This document shows, piece after piece, positions 41,801 through 53,800 of a stretch of 64,000 nt of DNA. Numbering within the stretch: the stretch's first letter is position 1; every line of letters starts with the position of its first letter. Source of the stretch: Brachionus plicatilis (taxonomy: Eukaryota > Rotifera > Eurotatoria > Ploima > Brachionidae); the NCBI GenBank assembly GCA_010279815.1, contig QEOQ01000345.1, positions 13,914-77,913 on the forward strand, written 5' to 3'. Below the pieces are notes generated by a model. The model made no database searches, was not told the DNA's origin, and saw only the letters and a program-made list of their open reading frames with translations. The position numbers were made by a program, and so were the translations under genes.

Positions 41801-44800
41801 TGATTAAATCAGAACAGCTATTTTTTTCCCTGGTAAGATGGATGCGACTATTTTAATCCAGAAAATGCTAGAAGAGTTGTGTTGACTGGTGAAAATCTGG
41901 CACATTTTTAGTATCCAAATCGAATTGAAATTCAATTTATTTAATAAGTTTTATTTTAATTAAATATTTTTTGATCAACCATTTTTTTGTTTAATTTTTA
42001 TTTTCAAATATTAAATTGAATATTTATTATATTCAGTTTTTGATCCAAAATTTTATATTTTAAAATTTTAATTCGAATATTTTAGAGATTCAATTAATTT
42101 TCAAGAATATTATTCAAAAATATTTATATTCAAAAATTAAATCAAGCCTAATTTTCATTCGAAATGTTACTTAATCGAATATCGGTTCGAATATGCATAT
42201 TCGATTCGATTTTCGATCCGATCACTATCAATTCTCTTAATAAAAAAAAATCGTTATAAAAAAATGAAAAAGGCTAATTGTATTGCGCTCCAAGCAATGG
42301 CCTTATTTTCTTATTTAATATATGAAAATATATGTCTGCAAAAACTCTGGAATTTACTTACACAGTTGATTAGAATACTTTTTAATGGCATGCAAAATGC
42401 AGAAAATTGCAGAGTATTTTGCAGACCTATTTTACTGCATTAAGAAAATTTGCTATTAATTAAGCATTTTACAGAACTAAATTATCTCTTATTGTAAAAA
42501 AGTTATTCAAGTTTTTCTGAATTGAAAAAATCTAATTGAAACGAACTTCACAGCTTCATATTTTTCGATGAATATGGTGAAAAAATTAGATTTTCTTTTT
42601 ATTTTAAAGAAAAATAAGAAGAAAACTTAAAATTTATAAGCAACTTTAAAAATTATTATTTAATAGAATTAGTTAATTTTTTTTTAACATACTTTGTTAA
42701 ATCTAAAGTTAAAATCTGCAAATGTCCGCAAAAATTTGACCACTTTAAATGGCTTTTTACGATGGTATTCACTCAGCAATGTGCATTTTGGCTTAGCAGA
42801 ATTTACCTTTAGCAACAATTCAATTCATATTTTAAACTTGGTTAGATCATTTTTAAAAACATGTTGTGGACAAAATCATATAAAATACAATTATTCAATT
42901 ATTCAGAGACTATCAATTTTATTTTAACCATTTTGTTTAAAATTTCTATTCGATTAATTTTCTTTAAAATAAAATAATATTTTGATATTATTTTAGAACC
43001 AAATAATCCTCTATTTTCTTGCTCAAGATTATTTATATCATTTATTTTAACTAATCGAAAAGTCGAATAACTACTCAATTCTATGAGTGTCAAAACTTCA
43101 ATATTTTATATGTAACAGTAAATTTACATAACACGTAAATTTGTAAATTTACTGGTCTACCAGTAAAAATGTAAAATAAATAGGAAAAAAATTATGTTTT
43201 GTTTTTTTACTAGTAATTTTGTTAACTTACTTTTCAGTCAGTAATTATGTAAAACAATTTTTGTGGTTTCAGCAATTTACCGAAACTAATGTTTCAAAAA
43301 TCCCGATAAAAAGAAAAGAAAAACTCGGACGATACTTCGGTGACTGAATATCAAAATTTTAACTGAATTGAATTAATTTTAATTCTTCAAATCGAATCTG
43401 CACTAGATAAAAAAACAAAGAAATCTCCTGAAGAATATTATCTCTTGAATCAATACGAAATTTTAGCTTTTGGCGAAACAAAAAAATAAAAAAAAATTAT
43501 GTGTTAATTTATTAATTAATCTTTCATCAATACATGTGAGCATGTAATATTAATAAAAAAAGAAGAAAGACCACTGGTGTAGTTGTTGTAAAACCTATTC
43601 TCTCTAGTAATTTAATAGCCATTAAATTTGTACATGGCCGAGCCAGACATCCTCAATCCTTAAGGTAGCGTAGAAGGAGCCAACACGGACTTAAAAAAAT
43701 GCTGGCTACTTGGATGAGAGAAAATAAATAACTTAAACCTAGACAAAGCTTTAAGTGTGAGGCAAGCAGTAAATAAATTATCAATTGGTGGTGGTCAGGG
43801 TATGGTAAAATGTAACTGTAATGGTCAATGTATGACAAATCGATGTGGTTAAAAAAAATCCCAGTTGTTGTGTAACTCAATATGTCATGGAGGCAATTCA
43901 AGCTGCAAAAACAAACAAACTTTTTTTAATTCCTAAAAAAAACTTACTTAAAGGATTATATTTGAAAATATACGCCTCGTTTCAGTAATTTACTAAACTG
44001 GTTTCAGTAAATTACTTAAACAAATAAAAAATCAGTAAATATCTAAAATTCATTTATTTTTTTATGTTTTACATTTTTACAGAAAGACCAGTAAATTTAC
44101 AAATTTACGTGTTTAAGAAATTTACGGTAACATATTTAACTGATTGACCCAAGAGCCGCTCAAAAATCTTACATGATATATCCTGAGGATTAAGTGTATC
44201 AAGAGCAGTCACGGCATCATTCAAAAGTGGCAAAGCTTTTTGAAGTTCGCCTTCACATTCGTCCTTAATGACTTGAGCTTCCAAAGTAGCTTTGTTTACA
44301 CTTTCTTTGTCTGCTTCGACATGATTTTTGATCACATCTACCTCGATAGCCTCTTTTTCAATAACTTTTATGAGCTCTTCAGTTTCGGAGCGTTTAGCAA
44401 TCATGATCGGCTGTAGCTCGGTCAACTCCTTGCGTATCATGTTCACTTGTTTCTCGGCTTCGTCCAACTTCTCCAATCCGACAACATACCGCTCTCGTTT
44501 TGTCTGAACATCCTTGCGCTTGGTGTCCAGCAAATTTTTGAATGTTTTTATGGACTCAAGATACGAAGTGGGTATTATGTAGACGCGTCTGAGCATTTCT
44601 TCATAATACTGCTTGGCCAGCTCGATTGAGTCCTCGTGAAATATTTTGTACATGTTCACTGTTTGCTCTTTCACTTGATCGCTTATGTCCACCTCTTCCA
44701 GATATTTGTTCGCGACCAGATCAAGCGCTTCATCAGGCCACTCGCTGAACCAGTCTATTGAACAGCAGTTTATGATTGCCGGAAACATTCTCAATTGGTT

Positions 44801-47800
44801 GCGGAAGTTTTGTCCTATTGGACTGAATGCCACAATGATGTGAAGGTTAGCTTTGATGCGCTCCACAAATTTTGAGTACAAATAGGTGGGAGTTAGATTA
44901 GAGCTTTCTGTTTTGTTTAGATACATGCTGCGCATAGTTTCAATGATGTCCAATTTTTCATCTTGTTCAAACAGTGACGGCAAGTCGCCACTGTTCAGAA
45001 TCATGTTCAAGTCTTCCAGAAAAGCTTCGTCTTTTATTTGAGTGTCAAGCAAAAAAAAGGCTATTTTAGACTTGGATTCGCCAGCTCTACGCAACAGCGT
45101 TTTTAAATCATTCCTCCAGGTCGACTGACTGTACTTGTTTGACACGTCTATTTGGAATATTTCTATCTTTGACATGTGGCATGCTAGTTTAGTTGCGCTT
45201 GATCTACCGGTGCCGCCAACTCCGATCAAAAGAGCGTGGCCGTTCGATTCAAGCTTTAGGATTCGGTTGACTCGCGAAATGTGCTGAATCAGATAGTTGA
45301 ACACCACAAGGTCCATTTTAACTTTACTTGCTTGATTGTACTCGTTTAGATACTCTTCAATTGTGAAACGGAGCATGTCCAATTTTTTTATTTCATTGTA
45401 GCTTTTTTCCGACTCTGCTTCTTCTTGAACGAAATCGCCAAAATATAAATTGGCAGTAAGACTTTCACTCAATGTGTTGTCTTTTTGTGTAGATTGTTTT
45501 CTGGACACATTCAAGATTTGAGTCTCTTTAAAAACGTCTTCCAATGTAGATTTGAATACTTTTTCAATGGCATCCTTGAATTTCAAGATTTTAAATAATT
45601 TACAAAAGTTAATTTAAATTTTATTTTATTTAAAGACATGTTGTTTCGTTCTAATCAAAAGTTACGCAAAAAAAAAATAAAAATATTTTCCCATATTTTT
45701 CACATTTTTGATCTTAATTTTTAATATTAACTTTGAATAGAATAAGCTAAAAACATAAAACTTTTGGGCATTGTGAATTTTGGAACAATGAACAAAAATT
45801 CTAAAATGCAATAGTTTTTTTACTCTGAATCCAAAAATTGTTCTGCAAAATGCATCAGCTGATACAAACTTTGTGCCACCAAAATTAAGTCTCTGCAATA
45901 ACTCTGCAATTTAATTTTAATAATTTTCTGATACATTTAATGCTTTGCAGACTTGCAGCGATTTTGCAGAGACTTAATTTTGGTGGCACAAAGTTTGTAT
46001 CAGCTGATGCATATTGCAGAACAATTTTTGGATTCAGAGTAAAAAAACTATTGCATTTTAGAATTTTTGTTTTTGTTCTTTGTTCCAAAATACACAATGC
46101 CAGAATTTTGAACTTTTTTTTTTTTTATATATTCCAAGTCTAATCATAAGGCTAGTGCCCATAATCAGCTCTATTAGTTTCCTATTAGTTAGCACTATTA
46201 GCACTATTAGTTAATGATGACCTGATCAAAACTGCATTTATTTAAATAATTTTAAATTTATTCACATTTAAATACATGTCATTAATATTGAATTTTAATT
46301 TGTTTTTTCAAAAAAAGTGCTCAATTTTGAATAACATGTCATTAATATAGAGTACTCTATTTTAAAGACATGTCAATAAATTCGGATAATAACGTTAATT
46401 TGAAAGTTAATGTATATTAATCTTCAGTAAATTGTTAATTTTTTTATTTTTTTCATTAAAAGTGAGTTAAGCAATCGAAGTGACGCTAACATCAAATTTC
46501 AAAAAATTTAAACTTTTTTTCGATTTTTTTGTATTCACAAAAATAAAAAAAATAAAACTCCTTTCACCATTTTAATTAAAGTATTTTATGAAAATTTTTT
46601 AAAATTATTTTAAAATAAAGGGGCATTAGAAAGTTAACACAATTTGAAGGCAATTTAGAAAAATTTGAGATTTTGATTTTGGTAATTAATTTAAATGATA
46701 TTGTTAAATTATGATAGAATATGAAAAAAAATTCTTCCTATTTTGATGAATTAAAATTAAAGTTAATAGAATGCTGCAGCATAGTGCAAAATACTCGTTT
46801 AAACCTTTTTACCCAAAATAATATGTTTATTTTATTTGAATTTTACAACGCCATAGTAAAAAAAAATAAGAAAAGTAAAAAAAATGGGCCTGACCGGGGA
46901 TCGAACCCGGAACCTCTCGCACCCAAAGCGAGAATCATACCACTAGACCATCAGGCCTTCATATAAGTATAAAAAATATTATTTCTATTTTAAATTTTGT
47001 TTCATATTTTATATTTATTTAAAGACTTATTGCTTATAGATAATTGGTCACGCATCAAATGTTTAAGAGCTTCGATGGTGTAGTGGTTATCACATCTGCT
47101 TTACACGCAGAAGGTCGCGAGTTCGATCCTCGCTCGAAGTACATTTTTTGTTTATTTATCTTTTAAAGTTAGTTTGAAAATTCAAAATTTAAAAAAAAAT
47201 AAGCCTTTGTAGATAGTGCTTTTATTTTAAATAATTTATTGAAAATTGACTATTCAAAAAAAAAATGAAATTAAAAAAATGCCTAGTAATATATTTTAAA
47301 TTGTAATAATTTTATTCGAGTTTTTTTCAAAATATTTTAATTATTAATAAAAAATTTATGTCAATATTCATTTTTACAAATTTACTAATTTACTAATTTA
47401 CTAATGTAATTGAAAAAAATTGTTTACCATCCATTAATTCTTTGTTTAAAATTTTAGAATAAAAATAAATTAATTCCTCAAACTTTGATATTTCAAACAT
47501 CAAAGCTTTGCACGGTTTGATTTTTATTTTTGGTTTGATAATTTTTTTGAAGAAGGACAAAATAAATAAGCATATTTTTCGTTCAGTGTTTTTTAATTTT
47601 ACTTACACGTTTTCATTTAAAAGAGACTCACATTTACACATAAATTCAAATTCTTAGTGTATTACTCTCAATACTTCATTCATTCTTTATTACTTTTCAA
47701 TTTCAATAAATACTTGGCTTTCACTAATTATTGTTTATCTAAAAATTCTAATTGATACAATTTAAATTGAATATTATTTTCTCAAGTCTTTGAAATATAT

Positions 47801-50800
47801 TTTTAAGTGTACCACAAGGTTCTGTTCTAGGATCCTTATTCTTCCTTCATTTTATTAATGATCTTCCATATTGCCTGGAAGATTTGTATATCAAATTATT
47901 TGCTGATGATACAACAATCTAAAAATCAATGATAACATCGAAAGTTTAGTTGTGTCTTTCAATAAGAATTTCAGCTCTACTTTTCACTTGGTGTAATTTC
48001 AATCGTTTAGAAATCAATTGGTAATAAACATATGTAATGTTTGTTCAACTTTCATAATTAAATAAAAGTTGTTAGTGAATTCAAACTGTTTTGGGTAATT
48101 ATTGATGATAAGTAAAATAAGAAAAAAAATGCTTCAAATTTGTGTTTTACTGTGAATAAAAGACTTTTTTCTATTTGTAATCTTTTCTATTCTTGTTCTA
48201 TTTGAGTACATCTCTAAAAATTTTTTGAATTTTATTCTACCTCACTTTGATTACTGTTGCTCTTTAATTGGCTACTTTTCAAAAGAATCAATTCAAAAAT
48301 TATCTGACTATTATATTTTTTGTTTTATAAACTTTGTAAATTTAAATTTAATTCGAAAGATTTCAATATTGTAAATAATTTCTTAGAAAAATATGGATTA
48401 TTTTCATTTCAACACAGATTCTTATCTTGAATGCTAAATTTCACATTCAATATTTTGAATTTTGATGATGGGAGAATTGATCTAAAAAGCAAACTGATTC
48501 CAAATGAAGCAAAAAGTCTAAGTTATGAACTGAAAAATAAAGAGCTATTGTTTGAACTAAATTTAAAATCAAAATATGGTGCAAAAACATTTGAATTCAA
48601 GAATTCAAGACTTATAAAAAAGTTGTAATTATTAAGTAAGACTTAAATATATACCAATATAAATTATTATTAGTCTTATGATTAGACTTGGAATGTGAAT
48701 CGATAGAATAAATGAACTGAAAAAATTTTTTTAACTAAAAAAGAAGATAGTTCCAATATAATTAATTTATTATTTAATATTGGAAATTTTATAATTGAAA
48801 GTAGCTTTACCAACAACCATCTTTTCCCGATATTTATCAAAAAAATTTATTTTTTGCTTTTTTTCACATTTTTATTTAAAATTTTCTTTATTTTTAAAAT
48901 TTAATTTAAATTTTATTTTGGACATATTGTTTTATATGGGAATTTCGATAAAACAAATACAGAATTATTCGCCAGAGTAATTCGTTTTACAAAGGATTGA
49001 CTGAAATATTTCATTATTCAATTTTATTTTTGGTTATTTTATTTCGAAATATTAGAAAATACTTAAATTCGAAGAAAATAATTACTCAAAACTTTTGACT
49101 ATGCTTTCGTACAAATAAAAAGAGAAAAATGTTAAATTAAAGAAATTTTCAAACTCAAGAAAATTTTTCAACTAAAATATTTAAAATTCTTTTAATTGAA
49201 AAAAATATAAAGATTAAAACTTTTAAAAGAATTTTTGATAGCTAAATTTTTAAAATACTTAAAGTTTTTGGAGTGGAAAAAATTTTTTTGGCTACAACAA
49301 CGTAGAAACTAGTGAGGCATTTTTAATATTAATATTTAAAGTTTTTTTCATTTAAGAATTTTATTTTTTAATTGAACAATTTAAAGAAGTCAAAGCTTTT
49401 GTTTAATATTTGAAAATTTAATTTTTCATTTAATTAATTAGACAAAATTTCCTTATAAATTAAATATTTAAAAAAAAGATTTGAAAATTTTAATTAAATG
49501 ATCAATCGAAAATCTGTAAATTATTCACTTGCAAATCTATTTGGTCAATAGTTCTTTAAGATTTAAAAAAAAATGAACTTTAAAGTTCAAGTAAAGTAAT
49601 AAAAACTTAATTATTACAAATTTGATGATTAAAATATTGTGAGATTCGACCAGCAAAAAAAGATTTATAATTTTTAAAATTTGATTGTTTTTAAAAAGGC
49701 TTTTTCAAATAACTTGATACTTGAGAGATACTTCTTGTTAATTATTTTTAATGCAATAGCTAAATTTTCTTTTGCTGAATTTGGTGATTTACGAAAAAAA
49801 AATTTTGACAAAAATTTTAGAAACTTTAACAATATTTTGATTAATTGGAAAATTGAACTCTGAAATTAAGATCTAAAGATCAAAAGATCAAAATATATAA
49901 TATATTATTTTTTTTTAAAACAATTACTTGACATGTTATGTCAAGATTATTTTCAAACATAAAATTTTAAAATATTCATTTTAATTGAACTTTAATAAGT
50001 TTAAATATTTTAATTGATTTTAATGAAAACTTATTTTTAAAGACAAAAAAATTTAATAATTTAAAATTTATAATTTGTTTTTAGTGAAAATATGAAATTA
50101 TTTTAGTTTGAATGAATGGATATAAAAGTTTTGAATTTGAATTTCTCAATTAATTCATCCTGAATAATTTAAATTATTGATTGTTTTTGTTTAATAAATT
50201 ATACAGTACATTTCTAAACAAAGTTAACAGGCTGCTTAAGCAGTTTAAAAGCTGCTCTTAAACCCTGCTTAAACCGCTCATAAACACTGCTTAAACTGTT
50301 TTAAACATTGCCCCATCATTTTTTATTAAAAAGTTTAAAAAAATTTAATAAAAAAATTTTATAACTTTTGTTCTAAGTGTCAAAAACTTGTTCTGTAAAT
50401 GAAACAAAGTGAAACAAATGTTGTTTCACCTTCTGCAGAAGTCTGCAAAATTGCACCCAATTTAAAAGATTTAAAAATAAAACGGAATTAATTTGCACAG
50501 ATTTTGCGGACTTCCGCAGAAGGTGAAACAACATTTGTTTCACTTTGTTTCATTTACAGAACAAGTTTTTGACACTTAGAACAAAAGTTATAAAATTTTT
50601 AAATTTTTGTATTGGAAGTTTTGTATGAAATTTCACAATGCCTAATATTCGGCTAAAATTACTTTATCATAAATTTAAACAAATTAAACTTTTTCGAAAG
50701 TCACAATTTTTTTTAAAAGATGAAATTTCACGTGTCTAATTTCATAGCTGATAGATAAATTATCTTATCTTTTGAACAGACAAATAAACTAATGTTTGAA

Positions 50801-53800
50801 AATCTCTTCAATTTTAACAACACAAACAAAATGTTAGAACATATTTATGTTTTTCTTTTTTTGAAACTAGTCCAATGTAAAATTGAGACTATTTGTCCGA
50901 ATGCAATCGAACCATTCGACTGCAAGTGCTATATAGATTTTAATTATATATCTCAAGAATGTCCATATGGTCTGGCGGAGCTAGATTGCCGATTAGACAA
51001 CAAAAATTTAACACATCTCATTACAAAATTGAGCAAAGCCTGTTATTCTGCTTTAAATTTAGAAAATGTAGACTTAATTCCGAGGAATGCTTTTGAAAAA
51101 ATAAGCTTCATTTCTTCGGCTAGTCTTAATTTTAAAAAAGTCTCTCATATAAGCTCTTTTGCTTTTGTGAACATCAAAAGTTCAATAAATGTGAAAATAG
51201 ATGACGATTTTAGCACAAGCACTCAATTTGAGCCAAAAAGTTTTTCACTCATCAAAAATTTAACTTTGATTGAATTCAAAAATTTTAAGCTTCTTGAATT
51301 AAAAAGAGATTTTTTTCACGAATCAATCATCCAAACAATTTTGGTAAACAGATCCAAGTTTTATGGTTTTTTCAACTACTCGGCCAATACAACCACCACA
51401 CTGGTCAAACATTTATTCATCAAAGACAGTTACACAAACGGAATACTGAACGAAAGAATGCTCGGCTATTTTTATTCTCTTCAAACAGTCACAATAATTA
51501 ATTCGGGCATAGAAATAGTCCATGACATATTCAACAAATACAATCAACTAAAAAGCTTAGATCTTGGTCTCAACTCAATCAGATCTATTGATTTCAATAA
51601 TCACTTGCTCGAGTTGAATCTATTCAATAATCCTGTTGAAAATTTTAGCCTAATTGGTAGAAAGCTCACGTTTTTGGGCTTAAAATCCACTTTGATTGAA
51701 AAATTTTCACTAAATGCACCTAATTTAGAGCACATGGTTCTAGCCGATTCGAAATTTGTGACCAAATTCAAAAATTTAAACTCTCTTTTAGACCAAATAG
51801 AAGAGAAGCATGCAACTAGTTTAGAATTGATTGACATGTCGCATGATGAAGTGTACATGGACGATAAGTTGTTTGCCAAAGAGCATTTGGAGAAAAAAAA
51901 TTGCTTGTGGAATGGGCTGATGAATAGGACTTTTATAAAAATAAACAAGCATCACAGATGCGATTGTTCAACTATTTATTTGTACAAAAATTTAGATTTA
52001 ACTTTGCAAGAGATCAGATTGGTGCCAGTATGCTATGCCAAATTGTTGATTGAATCCAAAGTGAAAGAACGACAAAATGAATGTGGCTTAAAGGATGTGT
52101 ATTTGAATTGCTCATTTGCACGTGTTAGCACTGTGATGCCAGTGACGTTTGAATCACGAGATCAACAGCTTTTTGTTCGAAAAAAGATTGAATGGGAACT
52201 TACTGTTCCCATTACTGTCGCACTATTTGTTTCTAGTCTCTTTATGCTGACATTTTTTGTTTTAAGAGCAAAGATAGATTTTTCGAAAAAATTTGACAAT
52301 GTTTACCGAAGTAATGATACCAAGCGATCTCAAGTCATCGAGCAAAGTGAAATGAATGAAATTTTGACCATTTCAAAAAATAGTATTCAAATACGACTAA
52401 ATCAAAATGTTTGATGCTGGTGAAAAAAACAACAATTTGGATTTAAAGGAATTATCAAGAAGAAGATGAGACATTTTGCAGTGAAATTTCATTCCAAAAA
52501 AAATTTTTTTTAGAAAAAATACACAAGAAAAAATTTTAATTAAAAAATTTTGTCTAATATTGTCAAATTAAAGTATCAGATCAAATTTTAAGATCAAAAA
52601 AATATTAAACATTATTAGACATGTAATGTCATTATCATACTAGCATCAAAATTAATCTCTAGTTTTTTAAACAAAAACAACCAATAATTTAAATAATTCA
52701 GTTTAAATTAATTGAGAAATTTAAATTCAAAACTTTTATATCCATTCAATCAAACTAAAATAATTTCATATTTCCACTAAGACAAATTATAAATTTTAAA
52801 ACATTAAATTTCTTTGTCTTTAAAAATAAGTTTTTAATGAAAAATTTTCATTAAAATCAATTAAAATATTTAAACTTATTAAAGTTCAATAAAAATGAAT
52901 ATTTTAAAATTTTATATTTAAAGATAATCTTGACATAACATGTCAAGTAATTGTTTAGGGAAAAAATTATTCTCTCTCTATTATTAATAAAAAAATATTA
53001 TATTCTATATTTTTATCTTTTGGTCTTTTTATCTCAAACTTCAATTAGCCCTAGTATTAAATTTTATATTGTTTTTCTTTTATTAAAAGTTATTTATGTT
53101 TTAAAACTTTAAGATGCTAAAAACTTTATTTTAAATTTTTTAAAAATTCTGAATGAAAGAAAAAGTTTTGATAAAATTAGAAAATATTTATTTAATTGAA
53201 TTAAAAATTCGATTTAAAAAGTACTAAAGAAAACGAAATTAAATTTTGTTTTGATTTTTTAAACAAATTTAAATTATTACTTCGATTTTCAAATTTAAAT
53301 TCATTTTTTTTTCTGGGTTTAAAAAACTCAATTTTAAATGTAATTAATCTTTAGTAAATTGTAACTTTTTGTATTTTTTTCATAAAAAATTTTCAAAAGT
53401 GAGCTTTGCAATTCAAGTGACACTAACAACAAATTTCAAAAAATTTAAACTTTTTTCATATATTTTTTTATTTAAAAGAAATAAAAAAAAATCAACTTGA
53501 AGTATGTATTATTCTTAAAGATTATCTACAAAAAATACTAAAGTTAAAAAAAAGGCTTATATTTTTTTTATGATATAAAAATTAATTTTCTGCTACAAAA
53601 TAAAAAATAAAAATTGAATAAAATTTTACACTCTGATTAAAAAATCAAATCAAATGTAGGTAGAATGGGAAAGGTCAAACGATGAGTTGTCGAATACTTC
53701 AGAGAGCAGTGGCTAAATGAGAATAATTCATCATGGTATGAATAATTTTGCCCCTAGAACTAGTTAAACAAGGACAAATAGTTGACTGGAATCAACTAAC

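Noticed and set aside
44105..44172. Extension of the dynein frame past exon 6
   Set aside because: The donor GTAAGA at 44172 with exon 7 gives perfect family continuity; the extension runs into the TIR of a transposon.
45662..46143. Three similar ORFs (45662, 45885, 45940) reading [12 protein letters not shown]
   Set aside because: Translations of the two arms of one palindromic element.
46721..46966. 81-residue plus-strand ORF ending [16 protein letters not shown]
   Set aside because: Its conserved-looking end is the antisense translation of tRNA-Pro(UGG); a common false protein.
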